The notes: generated from the letters alone by a model not told the origin. A stretch of 20,656 nucleotides of DNA from Bacteroidales bacterium (GCA_004552965.1 SFMU01000046.1:1-20656); one strand, 5' to 3'. Positions 1 through 9,152 are shown, counted from the stretch's first letter. Translations and numbers: made by a program.

Positions 1-78
1 TGTAGTCGTCCGGCAGCAATCCCCAGTAGCGGGAATCCTGCAGATGAATAAGATATTAGTCATGAAGTATGTGTTGCC
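1..78 (-). pseudogene. Probable signal peptidase I (S26) relic, cut by the window edge
   Basis: Read on the minus strand, 46 to 1 gives HLQDSRYWGLLPDDY, which closely resembles the conserved DSRYWGxxP box near the C-terminus of type I signal peptidases (LepB). Just upstream in another frame, 78 to 61 gives GNTYFM, like the YYFM segment that precedes this box in the family. About 23 nt separate the two, where roughly 27 are expected, so a net loss of about four bases would explain the frame change. An in-frame stop (minus-strand TAA, 58-56) closes the second frame. There is no room upstream for the N-terminal half, because tolC starts at 419 on the other strand. The identification rests on about 20 residues. 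The alternative is that 1-46 is a chance match or the end of an unrelated gene. Confidence 0.35.
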
Positions 79-107
79 TTTCCTCTTGCGAAGGGGACAA
101 CACATAC
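67..107. other. Strong two-part hairpin
   Basis: GTATGTGTTG at 67-76 is perfectly complementary to CAACACATAC at 98-107. Inside it, 77-82 pairs with 90-95 (one G-T pair), leaving a 7-nt loop (83-89) and a 2-nt bulge. Neither strand has a T-run directly after the stem, so it is not a classical intrinsic terminator. It lies between the signal-peptidase-like relic and the tolC promoter and could act as a transcription boundary. Confidence 0.5.
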
Positions 108-342
108 ATCAAATCAAAACTTAGGCCACCTTATGTGACAATACTTTTCCGTTGAAAGTCGGGGTAAGAGATGATAAATCCATTTCATTACCTTGCCAAT
201 GTTACCAACTTGAATATGCCATTATCCTCTTCTGGCTCCTCATTGTTTCTCTCATGCACCAGGTTCAGTGCAAAGGAATCCTCTCCTCCCGCGACCCTTA
301 TACCGGGAAGAGGACATTCAACCGCACACGCAGTCTGTAGGC

Positions 343-368
343 GTCCGATAATAAATGTACTTTTGGAC
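343..368 (+). promoter_or_regulatory. tolC operon promoter inside a dyad
   Basis: A Bacteroidetes -7 box, TACTTTTG (matching TAnnTTTG), lies at 358-365, about 54 nt before the tolC start. No good TTTG/TTG -33 element is visible; the nearest candidate, around 334-337, is poor. The box sits in the right half of a dyad: GTCC at 343-346 pairs with GGAC at 365-368, with further partial pairing inward. Nearly the same 26-nt arrangement occurs on the minus strand at 16904-16879, with different but still complementary arm bases. A protein operator overlapping the promoter is an inference. Confidence 0.6.
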
Positions 369-418
369 ATTGTATTTCCACAGGAAAAGTTGTACATTGC
401 CACATTATCGCAGAAACG

Positions 419-1909
419 ATGGCCTTAAATAAACTAATCCGATTCCTGATTGTCCTGAATCTTGCCTGTGCTACCTCTATTCAGACCCTTTCGGCTCAGT
501 ACAGAATGACTTTGGACGAGGCGATTGCTACATCCAGGAGCCAGTCTGTCATGGCTCTTGAGGCGAAGCATTCCTTCGTCTCCACCTATTGGGCATACAG
601 GTCCTATCTCGCAAGCAGACTTCCTTCCGTCACACTCTATGGCAATCTGATGAACTATGACCGTTCACTGACGCTGCTCCAAAGCTACGAGGATGGTACC
701 TTCAAATACGCCGAGACCTTCAATCTCCAGAACAGCATGGGGCTCCAGGTCTCCCAGAACATCTCCCTGACCGGAGGCCGTGTCCTCCTTTATTCCGACC
801 TCTCAAGGATAGACCAGTTCGGGGTGAACAACAAGCTGACCTGGTACACCCAGCCTGTGACGATGAGCTACATCCAGCCTCTGTTCGCCTACAACCAGTT
901 CCGCTGGGACAAGAAGATAGAGCCTCTTGAATATGAAAAAGGCAAACGGAAGTACATTGAAGACATGGAGAATCTCACGATTCAGACCGCGTCGGCATAT
1001 TTCTCACTGATCAGTGCCACTCGAAATTATGAATCCTCCCTGATGAACTGCGAGAACACTGGCGTCATGCGTGATATTGCAACCGAAAGGATGAAGATCG
1101 GCACTGTGACAAAAGATGAATACCTGCAGCTTGAATTGCGGGCAATCAAGGACAGCCTGCAAGTGGGGGAGTGTCTTGTGAAGATGCGGGAAGCACAGAT
1201 GCAGCTCAATTCTCTCCTGGGATTCGATGAATCCGTGGAAATCCTGCCGGTCGTTGAGGATTATCTGCCTGAGGTCGTGATTGACTACGACCTTGTCCTT
1301 GACAAATGCCTGAAGAATTCGACTTTCAGTCTCCAGAACGAAATCAATGAACTCCAGGCCGAATCGGCGGTAGCAAAGGCCAAGGCTGACAGGGGAGTGA
1401 CGATGAGCCTCAATGCCCGTTTGGGACTTTCGCAGACCGGCTCCTCTCTCCCTGATGCCTACAAGGACCTTCTGGATCAGGAGGTGGTGGGGGTGTCGTT
1501 CAGCATCCCTATCTTCGACTGGGGCCTCGGAAAGGGCAAGGTCCAGAAAGCCCGTGCCGCCCAGGAGGTTGTCAGGGCACAGACCATCCAGAGCGAGAAT
1601 GACAACCGTCGCAAGCTGTTCGTTGCGGTCGGTCAGTTCAATACCCAGAGACAGCAGTGCATTGCCTCCAAGAGGGCCATGGATGTGGCGGCGGAAAGGT
1701 ACTCGATCATTATGGAAAAATTCCGCTCGGGAACAGCTACCGTGACGCAGCTCACCGATGCGCAGAACGACAGCGACGAGGCCAGGACCAAATACCTTTC
1801 CGACCTCGGCAATTTCTGGAACTATTACTACACCCTTAGATACTACACCCTTTACGATTTCATCAAAGGTAGGGACATCGACATAGATGTCACTGAAATG
1901 ATAGATTGA
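419..1909 (+). CDS. TolC-family outer membrane efflux channel
   Basis: This 496-residue protein is the outer-membrane exit duct of a tripartite RND efflux pump. The N-terminus is a clear Sec signal peptide with a hydrophobic core at about residues 6-20 and likely cleavage after LSA (residue 26), so the ATG at 419 is well supported. The mature protein opens with YRMTLDEAIATSRSQS, the usual first helix of OEP-family proteins. Two OEP repeats follow with long helical, coiled-coil-like stretches, as in TolC. The second repeat contains SIPIFDWGLGKGKVQKARA, a typical strand-to-helix turn of the family. Length fits the family. It is first in an operon with the adaptor, whose ATG follows the stop by 2 nt, and two RND permeases. 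Substrate cannot be inferred. Confidence 0.93.
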   Translation: MALNKLIRFLIVLNLACATSIQTLSAQYRMTLDEAIATSRSQSVMALEAKHSFVSTYWAYRSYLASRLPSVTLYGNLMNYDRSLTLLQSYEDGTFKYAETFNLQNSMGLQVSQNISLTGGRVLLYSDLSRIDQFGVNNKLTWYTQPVTMSYIQPLFAYNQFRWDKKIEPLEYEKGKRKYIEDMENLTIQTASAYFSLISATRNYESSLMNCENTGVMRDIATERMKIGTVTKDEYLQLELRAIKDSLQVGECLVKMREAQMQLNSLLGFDESVEILPVVEDYLPEVVIDYDLVLDKCLKNSTFSLQNEINELQAESAVAKAKADRGVTMSLNARLGLSQTGSSLPDAYKDLLDQEVVGVSFSIPIFDWGLGKGKVQKARAAQEVVRAQTIQSENDNRRKLFVAVGQFNTQRQQCIASKRAMDVAAERYSIIMEKFRSGTATVTQLTDAQNDSDEARTKYLSDLGNFWNYYYTLRYYTLYDFIKGRDIDIDVTEMID

Positions 1910-1911
1910 AC

Positions 1912-3003
1912 ATGAACAGAAGGTTATTTGCATCGATTCCGGCAATCCTGTCCGTCTTTATTCTCGGTTCCTGCGGCAACTCCGCCAGCAATTCCAGAGA
2001 GGAGGCCCCGGTTGAGAAACTCCAGTACGCAGCACGTGTCAATGAAGTTGAAGTCATCACTCTGGAGCGGAAAGATTTCTGCCGGCAGCTTCTGTCCAAC
2101 GGCAAGCTGAAAGCCGCACAGAAGAGCAAACTCGTTTTCGGCACATCAGGCAAGATCTCTACCTTGAATGTCAAGAATGGGGACAGAGTCTCTGCCGGCG
2201 CACTGATTGCCGGCCTTGACCGTCCCGACCTTGTCCTCTCCCTGGAGTCTGCCCGGCTGTCTCTGAAGAAAGCCGAGCTTGATCTTTCGGATTTCCTTGT
2301 AGGTCAGGGTTACCCTGCAGGAGACACTACTGCCGTGCCGGCACAGCTGATGGAGACTGCGCGTATCCGTTCCGGCTACAGTTCCGCCAGGAACCAGCTT
2401 TCCTCCGCCGAGCACGATGTCGCCGGGACCAGGATACAGGCACCGTTTTCCGGAAGGGTGGCTGACATAACCCTCCAGCGTTACGACCAGGCCGGTCAGG
2501 ATGCCTTCTGCACCATCATCGACGACAGTTCGCTCGATGTGGAATTCCCTGTACTCGAGTCTGAATATTCATTCATCACGTCCGGCATGCCCGTGAAGGT
2601 GCGTCCGTACGCGGACGGGACAAAGGAATATTCCGGCACGGTCACCGCAATCAATCCGACTGTCGACGACAAGGGGCAGATCCGGGTCACCGCCAGGGTC
2701 CGCAACGATGGTTCTCTTCTGGACGGAATGAATGTCAAGGTGATTGCCGAGAGGTCGATTCCTGACCAGCTGGTGGTCCCTAGAAGCGCAGTGGTCATCC
2801 GCGACAATCTCGATGTCCTCTTCACCTGGACCGATGACGGAAAAGCGCACTGGACCTATGTGACAATCCTCCATTCGAACGGGGACTCCTATGCGGTCGA
2901 GGCGAACAGGAACAGGAATGCCAGTCTGTCCGAAGGAGACAAGGTCATCATTTCCGGCAACCTGAACCTTGCGGACAACTCTGAAGTGGCTTTGAAAAAC
3001 TGA
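1912..3003 (+). CDS. RND efflux periplasmic adaptor (membrane fusion protein), lipoprotein
   Basis: The adaptor links the inner-membrane RND permease to the outer-membrane channel. The ATG at 1912 gives a 363-residue protein beginning with a lipoprotein signal peptide and lipobox LGSC (Cys21), which favours it over the upstream TTG at 1906. After a short linker come the first barrel-sandwich half (about residues 55-95, with KISTLNVKNGDRVSAGALIA), a short helical hairpin (about 95-155), and the second half with APFSGRVADITLQRYDQAGQ, the classic HlyD/AcrA lipoyl-like signature. A beta-barrel domain follows (about 185-265), then a membrane-proximal domain ending near residue 360. The helical hairpin is short compared with AcrA. 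The gene sits 2 nt after tolC and 7 nt before the first permease, so co-transcription is likely. Confidence 0.93.
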   Translation: MNRRLFASIPAILSVFILGSCGNSASNSREEAPVEKLQYAARVNEVEVITLERKDFCRQLLSNGKLKAAQKSKLVFGTSGKISTLNVKNGDRVSAGALIAGLDRPDLVLSLESARLSLKKAELDLSDFLVGQGYPAGDTTAVPAQLMETARIRSGYSSARNQLSSAEHDVAGTRIQAPFSGRVADITLQRYDQAGQDAFCTIIDDSSLDVEFPVLESEYSFITSGMPVKVRPYADGTKEYSGTVTAINPTVDDKGQIRVTARVRNDGSLLDGMNVKVIAERSIPDQLVVPRSAVVIRDNLDVLFTWTDDGKAHWTYVTILHSNGDSYAVEANRNRNASLSEGDKVIISGNLNLADNSEVALKN

Positions 3004-3010
3004 ACAGGCC

Positions 3011-6000
3011 ATGCTCGGAAAATTGATTGACAGACCTGTAACCGTGACGATGGCAATGCTGGCCGTCGTCGTCCTGGGTCTGGTCAGTATCCGCCTGATG
3101 CCGGTCTCCCTTATCCCGGATGTCGATATTCCCCAGCTGTCGGTCCAGGTTGTCTCTTCCGACCATTCGGCCAGGGAGATGGACCAGGCAATACTCAATC
3201 CGCTGCGCCAGCAACTGATCCAGATCAACGGTCTTGAAGACATCGTCAGCGAAGCCAGGGACGGGAGCGGAACCCTACGACTCTCATTCTCGCCCGGCGC
3301 AAAGATGGACTATCTGTTCATCGAGGCGAATGAAAAGATCGACAGGGCCATGCCATCTCTCCCCGACATCCGCAGACCGAAGGTGATGAAGGCAAGCGCC
3401 ACTGACATCCCAGCCTTTTTCGTCAATGTAAAGGGAGGAGATTTCTCTGCCACCAGCCGTTTTGTCAGGGAGGTGATTGTCAAGCGGTTCGAACAGCTTC
3501 CGCAGATTGCGATGGTTGACGTGAGCGGTCTGGAGGAGGATGAGATTGTCATCATCCCCGATGAAGCTGCACTCCGCCAGCTGAACCTGACAATGGACTA
3601 TGTCGAGCATGTTGTCAAGGCTTCGGACGTGCGTCTCGGGTCGCTGGTGATCCGCGATGGCGAGTACTGCTACAATGTCCGGTTCGACTCCCGCTCAACT
3701 TCGGCGGAAGACATCGGTGCAATCTGGTTCGAGAGCAACGGACGTCTCCTGCAGGTCAAGGATGTGGCTGATGTAAGGCTCCATCCCGCCAGGAAGGATG
3801 GAATTGTCCGCAGCGACGGGGATGAGGCGGTCTGCATGGCCCTTGTCAAGCAGAGCGACGCCCGGATGTCCGAACTCCGGAAGGCGATGTCCGCTCTGAT
3901 GGACCAGTTCAGGATCGACTATCCGCAGCTCGAGTTCACTGTCACCAGGGACCAGACCCGTCTTCTGGAGTATTCAATCAACAGCCTCCTGAAGAACATC
4001 CTTGTTGCGATTCTGCTCTCATGCATCGTGATTGTCTTCTTCATGAGGGATTTCAGGTCCCCGCTCCTGGTGACCCTGTCGATTCCGGTGTCGCTGGTTT
4101 TTGCGATGCTCTGTTTCAATCTGATCGGGATGTCGATCAACATCATTTCACTTTCCGGGCTTCTGCTCGGTGTCGGAATGATGACTGACAACACCGTCGT
4201 GCTTGTGGACAACATCACCGGCCGGTGGATCCGCAGCGGCAATCTCCGTGAATCTGTCATAAAGGGTACAACCGAAGTGCTCGGACCGATGCTCAGCTCG
4301 GTTTTGACCACTTGCGTGGTTTTCCTCCCGCTTGTATTCATGGGAGGCGTTGCCGGATTCCTCTTCCGAGACCAGGCGATGTCCGTTTCCATTGTACTTC
4401 TGACCAGTTATGTGGTCACCGTTGTGGTCATTCCCGTTTTCTATTACTGGTGGTTCAAGGGAAAGGATTCCTATGTGCCGAACCGCCTTCTTTCAAAGGT
4501 GGACCCGATGCCTGCCCTCCTCCGCTGGGATGACTCGTGGATGCGGAAATTTCTCTCCGCCAGATGGTTCTCCTGGACTCTGCTGGCCTTTGCCGTCGTG
4601 CTTGCCGTGACCTGTTTCGTCCTGATGCCGAAGGAGCGTTTTCCTCAACTGACCCAGACGGACACTATCCTGTCCGTCGACTGGAACGAGCATCTTTCGC
4701 TTGAATCCAATATCGCCAGGGTTGAGGCTTTGGAACAGGCAGTGTCCGAGTCTTCCGACCAGGTGACCTCACTTGTCGGTTCCCAGCAGTTCATCCTGAG
4801 CCATAGCGGTGAGCAGGGTGCTGACGAGGCTTCAATCTACGTTTCCTGTGCCGATGCGGCCGGTTTGGAATCAGCGAAAGAGACCATGCTGCAGACCATC
4901 CGTAGCTGCTGGCCTGATGCTGCTGCCTCCTTCCGCCAGAGCGGCAATGTCTTCGACCTGGTCTTTGGAGGCGATGAGGCAGTCCTGACGGCCAGATTGC
5001 GCCCGGTTTCCGGGGGCGAAGTTCCGGTCTCCAGTCTGAGATCCTTGATTTCATCTGTCCGGGAAGCTCTTCCTGATGTGCAGATCAAGGACCCTCTTGT
5101 CAGGACAAATGTCATGTTCGTCGCTGATCCCGAACTGATGACACTCTACGGGGTATCCTCCCGGATGCTTGCCGACCTTCTGTCCAATGCTCTTGACGGC
5201 AACCGTCTGTTTGACATCGTCCAGGGCCCTCGCAGCGTTCCTGTCGTCATGGGAACTGAAGCCGGAGACCTTTCCACCATCTTGTCCGAGACTCTTCTGG
5301 AAATAACCGACAAGGACGGAACGGTACGGACCATGCCGGTTTCTTCCCTGATGCGTCAGACCTTTGTCGAAGATTTCAAGACAAGAGTGGCCGGGATTGA
5401 CGGTGGATGCTATCCTCTGGATCTTGATGTTCCGGTGAAGGCTGTTCCCCGGACAATGGACATTGTCCGGGATGTTGTCAGGAAGGACGGCAGTTTTGAT
5501 GTCTCCTTCACAGGCTCATGGTTCTCCGGCCGGAAACTCGCGGGTCACATGGTCTGGGTTCTTCTGGCTGCGGTCGCCCTTCTCTACCTGATTCTTGCTT
5601 CGCAGTTCGAGTCCCTCATCCAGCCTTTGGTTATCCTGTCTGAAGTGATTATCGACATCGCAGCCTCGCTCCTGGCCCTGATGGCCATGGGTATCTCGAT
5701 CAATGTGATGTCCCTGATCGGGCTCATCGTGGTGACCGGTATCGTGGTCAATGATTCCATCCTCAAGATTGACACGATCAACCGCTTGAGGAAGGAGGGA
5801 AATCCTCTTTACGAATCAGTCCTGGAGGCCTCCTCCCGGAGAATCAAGGCGATTCTGATGACCTCCCTGACCACTATTCTCGCAGTCTGTCCGTTCCTCA
5901 CAAGAGGCAGCATGGGTGCTGACCTTCAGTACCCGATGTCCATCGTGATCATTGTCGGAATGGCAGTGGGAACACTGGTGAGCCTCTTTGTGGTTCCGGC

Positions 6001-6037
6001 CATATATTATTCTATCTACAATGGGCGGGAAGACTGA
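3011..6037 (+). CDS. RND efflux permease, first of tandem pair (AcrB/MdtB-like)
   Basis: This 1008-residue inner-membrane proton-driven transporter has standard RND architecture: TM1 at about residues 10-30, a large periplasmic porter/docking loop, TM2-6 from about residue 325, a second periplasmic loop, and TM7-12 to the C-terminus. The TM4 segment reads GVGMMTDNTVVLVDNI. The first of AcrB's proton-relay Asp pair is kept (D393) and the second is Asn (N394). In TM10, GIVVNDSILKID has Asn914-Asp915 where AcrB has Lys-Asn. Such substitutions are common in non-AcrB RND subfamilies, so function is not excluded. The C-terminus overlaps the next permease gene by 17 nt, suggesting coupled translation and perhaps a mixed MdtBC-like trimer (inference). 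Drug, metal or bile-salt specificity cannot be assigned. Confidence 0.93.
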   Translation: MLGKLIDRPVTVTMAMLAVVVLGLVSIRLMPVSLIPDVDIPQLSVQVVSSDHSAREMDQAILNPLRQQLIQINGLEDIVSEARDGSGTLRLSFSPGAKMDYLFIEANEKIDRAMPSLPDIRRPKVMKASATDIPAFFVNVKGGDFSATSRFVREVIVKRFEQLPQIAMVDVSGLEEDEIVIIPDEAALRQLNLTMDYVEHVVKASDVRLGSLVIRDGEYCYNVRFDSRSTSAEDIGAIWFESNGRLLQVKDVADVRLHPARKDGIVRSDGDEAVCMALVKQSDARMSELRKAMSALMDQFRIDYPQLEFTVTRDQTRLLEYSINSLLKNILVAILLSCIVIVFFMRDFRSPLLVTLSIPVSLVFAMLCFNLIGMSINIISLSGLLLGVGMMTDNTVVLVDNITGRWIRSGNLRESVIKGTTEVLGPMLSSVLTTCVVFLPLVFMGGVAGFLFRDQAMSVSIVLLTSYVVTVVVIPVFYYWWFKGKDSYVPNRLLSKVDPMPALLRWDDSWMRKFLSARWFSWTLLAFAVVLAVTCFVLMPKERFPQLTQTDTILSVDWNEHLSLESNIARVEALEQAVSESSDQVTSLVGSQQFILSHSGEQGADEASIYVSCADAAGLESAKETMLQTIRSCWPDAAASFRQSGNVFDLVFGGDEAVLTARLRPVSGGEVPVSSLRSLISSVREALPDVQIKDPLVRTNVMFVADPELMTLYGVSSRMLADLLSNALDGNRLFDIVQGPRSVPVVMGTEAGDLSTILSETLLEITDKDGTVRTMPVSSLMRQTFVEDFKTRVAGIDGGCYPLDLDVPVKAVPRTMDIVRDVVRKDGSFDVSFTGSWFSGRKLAGHMVWVLLAAVALLYLILASQFESLIQPLVILSEVIIDIAASLLALMAMGISINVMSLIGLIVVTGIVVNDSILKIDTINRLRKEGNPLYESVLEASSRRIKAILMTSLTTILAVCPFLTRGSMGADLQYPMSIVIIVGMAVGTLVSLFVVPAIYYSIYNGRED

Positions 6038-9000
6038 CAGATGGACTCCTTTTTCCGTGCTCCTTGTCATGGCCGCACTGTCCGTGGTGGGACTCATGTC
6101 CCTGCCCGGCCTTAAGGTGCAGTACCTTCCTTCGACTGAAGGGCGGTCACTGACAGTGACATATTCCTACCCTTACGCGTCAGCCGAATCCGTCGAGGCC
6201 GAGGCTACATCCCTGATTGAAGGCGCACTTGCCGGCTTGCGTGGAGTCACCGACATCCGTTCTTCATCCTCCAAGGGCTCTGGCAGCGTTACCGTCACTT
6301 TCCGCAAGGGTACGGACATGTCGTCGGCCCGCTTCGAGGTCGCTTCTGCAATAAGGAACATCAGGGACGACCTGCCCTCCGACCTTTCCTATCCGACTGT
6401 CGCCATGTCCCGCAGCCGGGAACAGTCGTCGATAGTCTATCAGGTCAACGGCAATCTTCCTTCCAGGGAGATTACAAAATTCCTGGAGGAACACGTACTT
6501 TGGAGGCTTTCTTCCATCGGTGGTGTTGACCGTGTCGATGTCGATGGCGACAATCCGTTCCAGTGGACCGTAGTCTTCGATGCCGACAAGGCCCGCTCTG
6601 CAGGTGTCACGGCAGAGGACATTGTCAATGCGCTTCGGTCCCAGAACATTGTCCACGACATCGGAACTGTAAAGAACGAAGATGGAATGATCAGCGTTCT
6701 CCTGTCAGAAGAACCTCAGGATGGGTTCGCTACCATACCGATCAAGAATGCTGAAGGAAGAATCATCCATCTGGAAGACATAGCCGACTGGAAATTCGAA
6801 GAGTCCTTGCCTTCCAGATATTTCAGGATAAACGGACTTAACACCGTCACCCTTTCAATCGGACTTGCTTCTTCGGAGAATCTTCTCTCGACCGCCTCGG
6901 CAGTGCGCTCCTGCATGCATGAACTTGAAGCCTCCTTCCCCCAGGGCGTTTCCTCTATGTTGGCCTATGATGCCTCTGAATATGTTTCCGGCGAGATTTC
7001 AAAGGTCCTCAAACGTACTGCTTTCTGTGTCCTCGTCCTCCTTCTGTTCGTTTTCCTGACGACCTTTTCCTGGAGTTACCTCCTCATCGTCGTGCTGACC
7101 CTCGCGGTGAACGTGCTCACCGCCCTGGCGATATATTCATTCTTCGGAGTCCCAATCCACATCTACACTCTCGCCGGTATCACCGTCTCTCTCGGAATCG
7201 TGATCGACACCTCGATCGTGATGATTGACCACTTCCGCTACAGGCATGACAGGAAGGTCTTCCCTGCCATCCTTGCTGCCGTTGCGACCACCATCGGAGC
7301 CCTGCTGATGGTGCTCCTCCTGCCTGAGAACGAGAAGGCCAACCTTACCGATTTCATCTGGGTAATCGCCACAAATCTGACTCTTTCCCTCCTTATCTGC
7401 TACCTCTTCATTCCTTCGCTGATGGAATATGTCAGGGTGGATTCGGGGTTTAAAGCCCGGTCGGTCCGGAAACTCCGGAAAGCCGTCCGCTTCGAGCATG
7501 CTTATTCAAGGTACATCATCTGGGGGCTGAATCACCGCTGGGTGTATTTCATTCTTTTCATCATCGCCTTCGGAATCCCTCTTTGTGTGCTTCCCAAAGC
7601 CTTGCCCGAGCACGAGAAGGAGAATGCCCGAGGCTTCCGCAAAGCGGTTGACAAGGTTGTAAGCTGGGCACCCTATGAAAAGAACAGGTACAGGATTGAC
7701 AAGATTCTCGGTTCTTCCTTCGGTCTTTTTTACTCTTCCCTGGACCGGGCCAATTTTTACCGTGAGCCTGCCCGCCAGCAGCTCTACATCAGGGCCGGAA
7801 TGCTGGAGGGCTGCACCGTCGCCCAATTGAACGAGGTCATCCGGGAGATGGAGAATTACCTCGCCCGGTTCGACGGGATTTCCGTCTTCAGGACAACGAT
7901 TTCTTCCTTTGACAATGCCCAGATAGTAGTTGAGTTCACTCCAGAGGCTGAAGCCTCCTCATTTCCGTTGCAGCTGAAGGCGGATGTTACCAAGATGGCA
8001 ATCAACTTCGGGGGAGCCAACTGGAGGGTCTATGGTATTGACCAGAATTCCTTCAACAACAACATCGTCAATTACTTCAAGTCCTACAGGATTACATTGA
8101 GCGGGTACAGCTACGACGATGTCCGGGACTATGCGGACACTGTCCTTAACCTTCTTGCCGCCCAGCGCCGCGTCCAGGAACCGGAAATCTGGTCAGGGGG
8201 ATGGTACGGCCGCCCTTCCACGGAGTTTGTGCTTGACTATGATTTCGGTCGCATGGCTGCTGCCGGGGTGAACCCATATTCCTTCTACAATGCCTTGTCG
8301 CTGCCTTTGTATGAAAGGGACATAGCTTCCTGGGCAGCTCCGGACGGTTCCATTGTACCATTGCGCCTGAAGTCTTCGGAGGCAGAATCCTATGACTTGT
8401 GGCATGTGCTGAATTCTCCAATCGAGTCGGATGGGAAGTCTGTGGTGCTTTCTGGACTCGGAAGCATCGAAAAGAAAAAGACCGGGGTGAGAATCGAACG
8501 GGAGAACCAGTCCTACATCCTGAATGTCTGCTACGATTTCATCGGCAGTTACGAACTGCAGAAAAAACTCTCCGACCAGATTGTCCGGCACATGAACGAG
8601 GAGGTGCTCCCTGTAGGTTTCAAGGCGGAAGACGGTTCCCGTGGCTGGTTTGACAACCGCAAGGAGAAATACGCCTGGCTGATTTTCCTGATCATCGCAG
8701 TGATTTATGTGATCCTTTCCATGACTTTCGAGTCGTTCCGGCTTCCTCTTGCCGTGATATTCATGATTCCGGTTTCCTTTATCGGCCTTTTCCTGACCTT
8801 CGGCCTATCTGACTTTACGTTCGACCAAGGTGGTTTCGCCGCCCTGGTGATGCTGAGCGGTATGGTAGTCAATGCCGGAATATATCTTGTCTCCGCGTAT
8901 CAGAATCTCGGGGGAGGAGTGGCCGGGGATGGCATCAGAACCTACGTGAGGGCCTTTTCGATGAAGATAATCCCGATTCTGCTGACCACCGTTTCAACCA

Positions 9001-9152
9001 TACTTGGACTGCTCCCGTTCCTTTCTGATGGTCCCCAGGAGGTGTTCTGGTTCGACTTCGCAGTCGGTACGATTTCCGGCATGGCCTTCTCCCTGCTTGC
9101 CATCATCCTCGTCCTGCCCGTCTTCGCCCTCCGCCGCAAAACTATGCGTTGA
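6021..9152 (+). CDS. RND efflux permease, second of tandem pair
   Basis: The ATG at 6021, inside the last codons of the first permease, gives 1043 residues beginning MGGKTDRWTPFSVLLVMAAL. The frame also runs further upstream from a TTG at 5988, but ATG plus the TM1 position makes 6021 the better start. It has the twelve-TM, two-periplasmic-loop RND plan. TM4 reads GIVIDTSIVMIDHF, with the conserved Asp (D396) followed by Thr. TM10 reads SGMVVNAGIYLVSAY, with neither Lys nor acidic residue at the AcrB relay position, so it is more divergent than its neighbour. The second periplasmic loop is rich in Asn and aromatic residues (around FNNNIVNYFKSYRITL). It lacks its own adaptor and outer-membrane gene, so it probably shares those upstream. 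A role as an accessory or hetero-oligomer subunit is inferred. Confidence 0.92.
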   Translation: MGGKTDRWTPFSVLLVMAALSVVGLMSLPGLKVQYLPSTEGRSLTVTYSYPYASAESVEAEATSLIEGALAGLRGVTDIRSSSSKGSGSVTVTFRKGTDMSSARFEVASAIRNIRDDLPSDLSYPTVAMSRSREQSSIVYQVNGNLPSREITKFLEEHVLWRLSSIGGVDRVDVDGDNPFQWTVVFDADKARSAGVTAEDIVNALRSQNIVHDIGTVKNEDGMISVLLSEEPQDGFATIPIKNAEGRIIHLEDIADWKFEESLPSRYFRINGLNTVTLSIGLASSENLLSTASAVRSCMHELEASFPQGVSSMLAYDASEYVSGEISKVLKRTAFCVLVLLLFVFLTTFSWSYLLIVVLTLAVNVLTALAIYSFFGVPIHIYTLAGITVSLGIVIDTSIVMIDHFRYRHDRKVFPAILAAVATTIGALLMVLLLPENEKANLTDFIWVIATNLTLSLLICYLFIPSLMEYVRVDSGFKARSVRKLRKAVRFEHAYSRYIIWGLNHRWVYFILFIIAFGIPLCVLPKALPEHEKENARGFRKAVDKVVSWAPYEKNRYRIDKILGSSFGLFYSSLDRANFYREPARQQLYIRAGMLEGCTVAQLNEVIREMENYLARFDGISVFRTTISSFDNAQIVVEFTPEAEASSFPLQLKADVTKMAINFGGANWRVYGIDQNSFNNNIVNYFKSYRITLSGYSYDDVRDYADTVLNLLAAQRRVQEPEIWSGGWYGRPSTEFVLDYDFGRMAAAGVNPYSFYNALSLPLYERDIASWAAPDGSIVPLRLKSSEAESYDLWHVLNSPIESDGKSVVLSGLGSIEKKKTGVRIERENQSYILNVCYDFIGSYELQKKLSDQIVRHMNEEVLPVGFKAEDGSRGWFDNRKEKYAWLIFLIIAVIYVILSMTFESFRLPLAVIFMIPVSFIGLFLTFGLSDFTFDQGGFAALVMLSGMVVNAGIYLVSAYQNLGGGVAGDGIRTYVRAFSMKIIPILLTTVSTILGLLPFLSDGPQEVFWFDFAVGTISGMAFSLLAIILVLPVFALRRKTMR

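Larger units (their letters stand above)
1..418. other. Left-edge stretch without an intact gene
   Basis: No convincing complete gene is visible before the tolC start. The open frames of 60-85 codons here overlap each other on both strands, and none has a recognisable full domain. What can be supported is a signal-peptidase-like relic at the extreme left on the minus strand, a strong hairpin at 67-107, and a promoter inside an inverted repeat at 343-368. A minus-strand open frame at 188-403 contains a stretch reading LPGIRVAGGE that weakly recalls the LPGD(T)-I box of signal peptidase I. It could be further decayed remains of the same gene, but this is too weak to call. Confidence 0.6.

Noticed and set aside
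343..368. Invertible promoter of the Bacteroides type
   Set aside because: The inverted arms are only about 10 nt apart at both sites, too close for recombinase-driven inversion, and no invertase gene is in the window.
1004..1945. 313-codon open frame on the minus strand opposite tolC
   Set aside because: It lies antisense to a clearly conserved TolC protein, its translation has no domain or plausible start context, and it arises from codon bias of the real gene.
2569..3243. 224-codon minus-strand frame across the adaptor-permease junction
   Set aside because: It is antisense to two well-supported genes, with a composition rich in Arg/Ser/Asp and no recognisable features, so it is a shadow frame.
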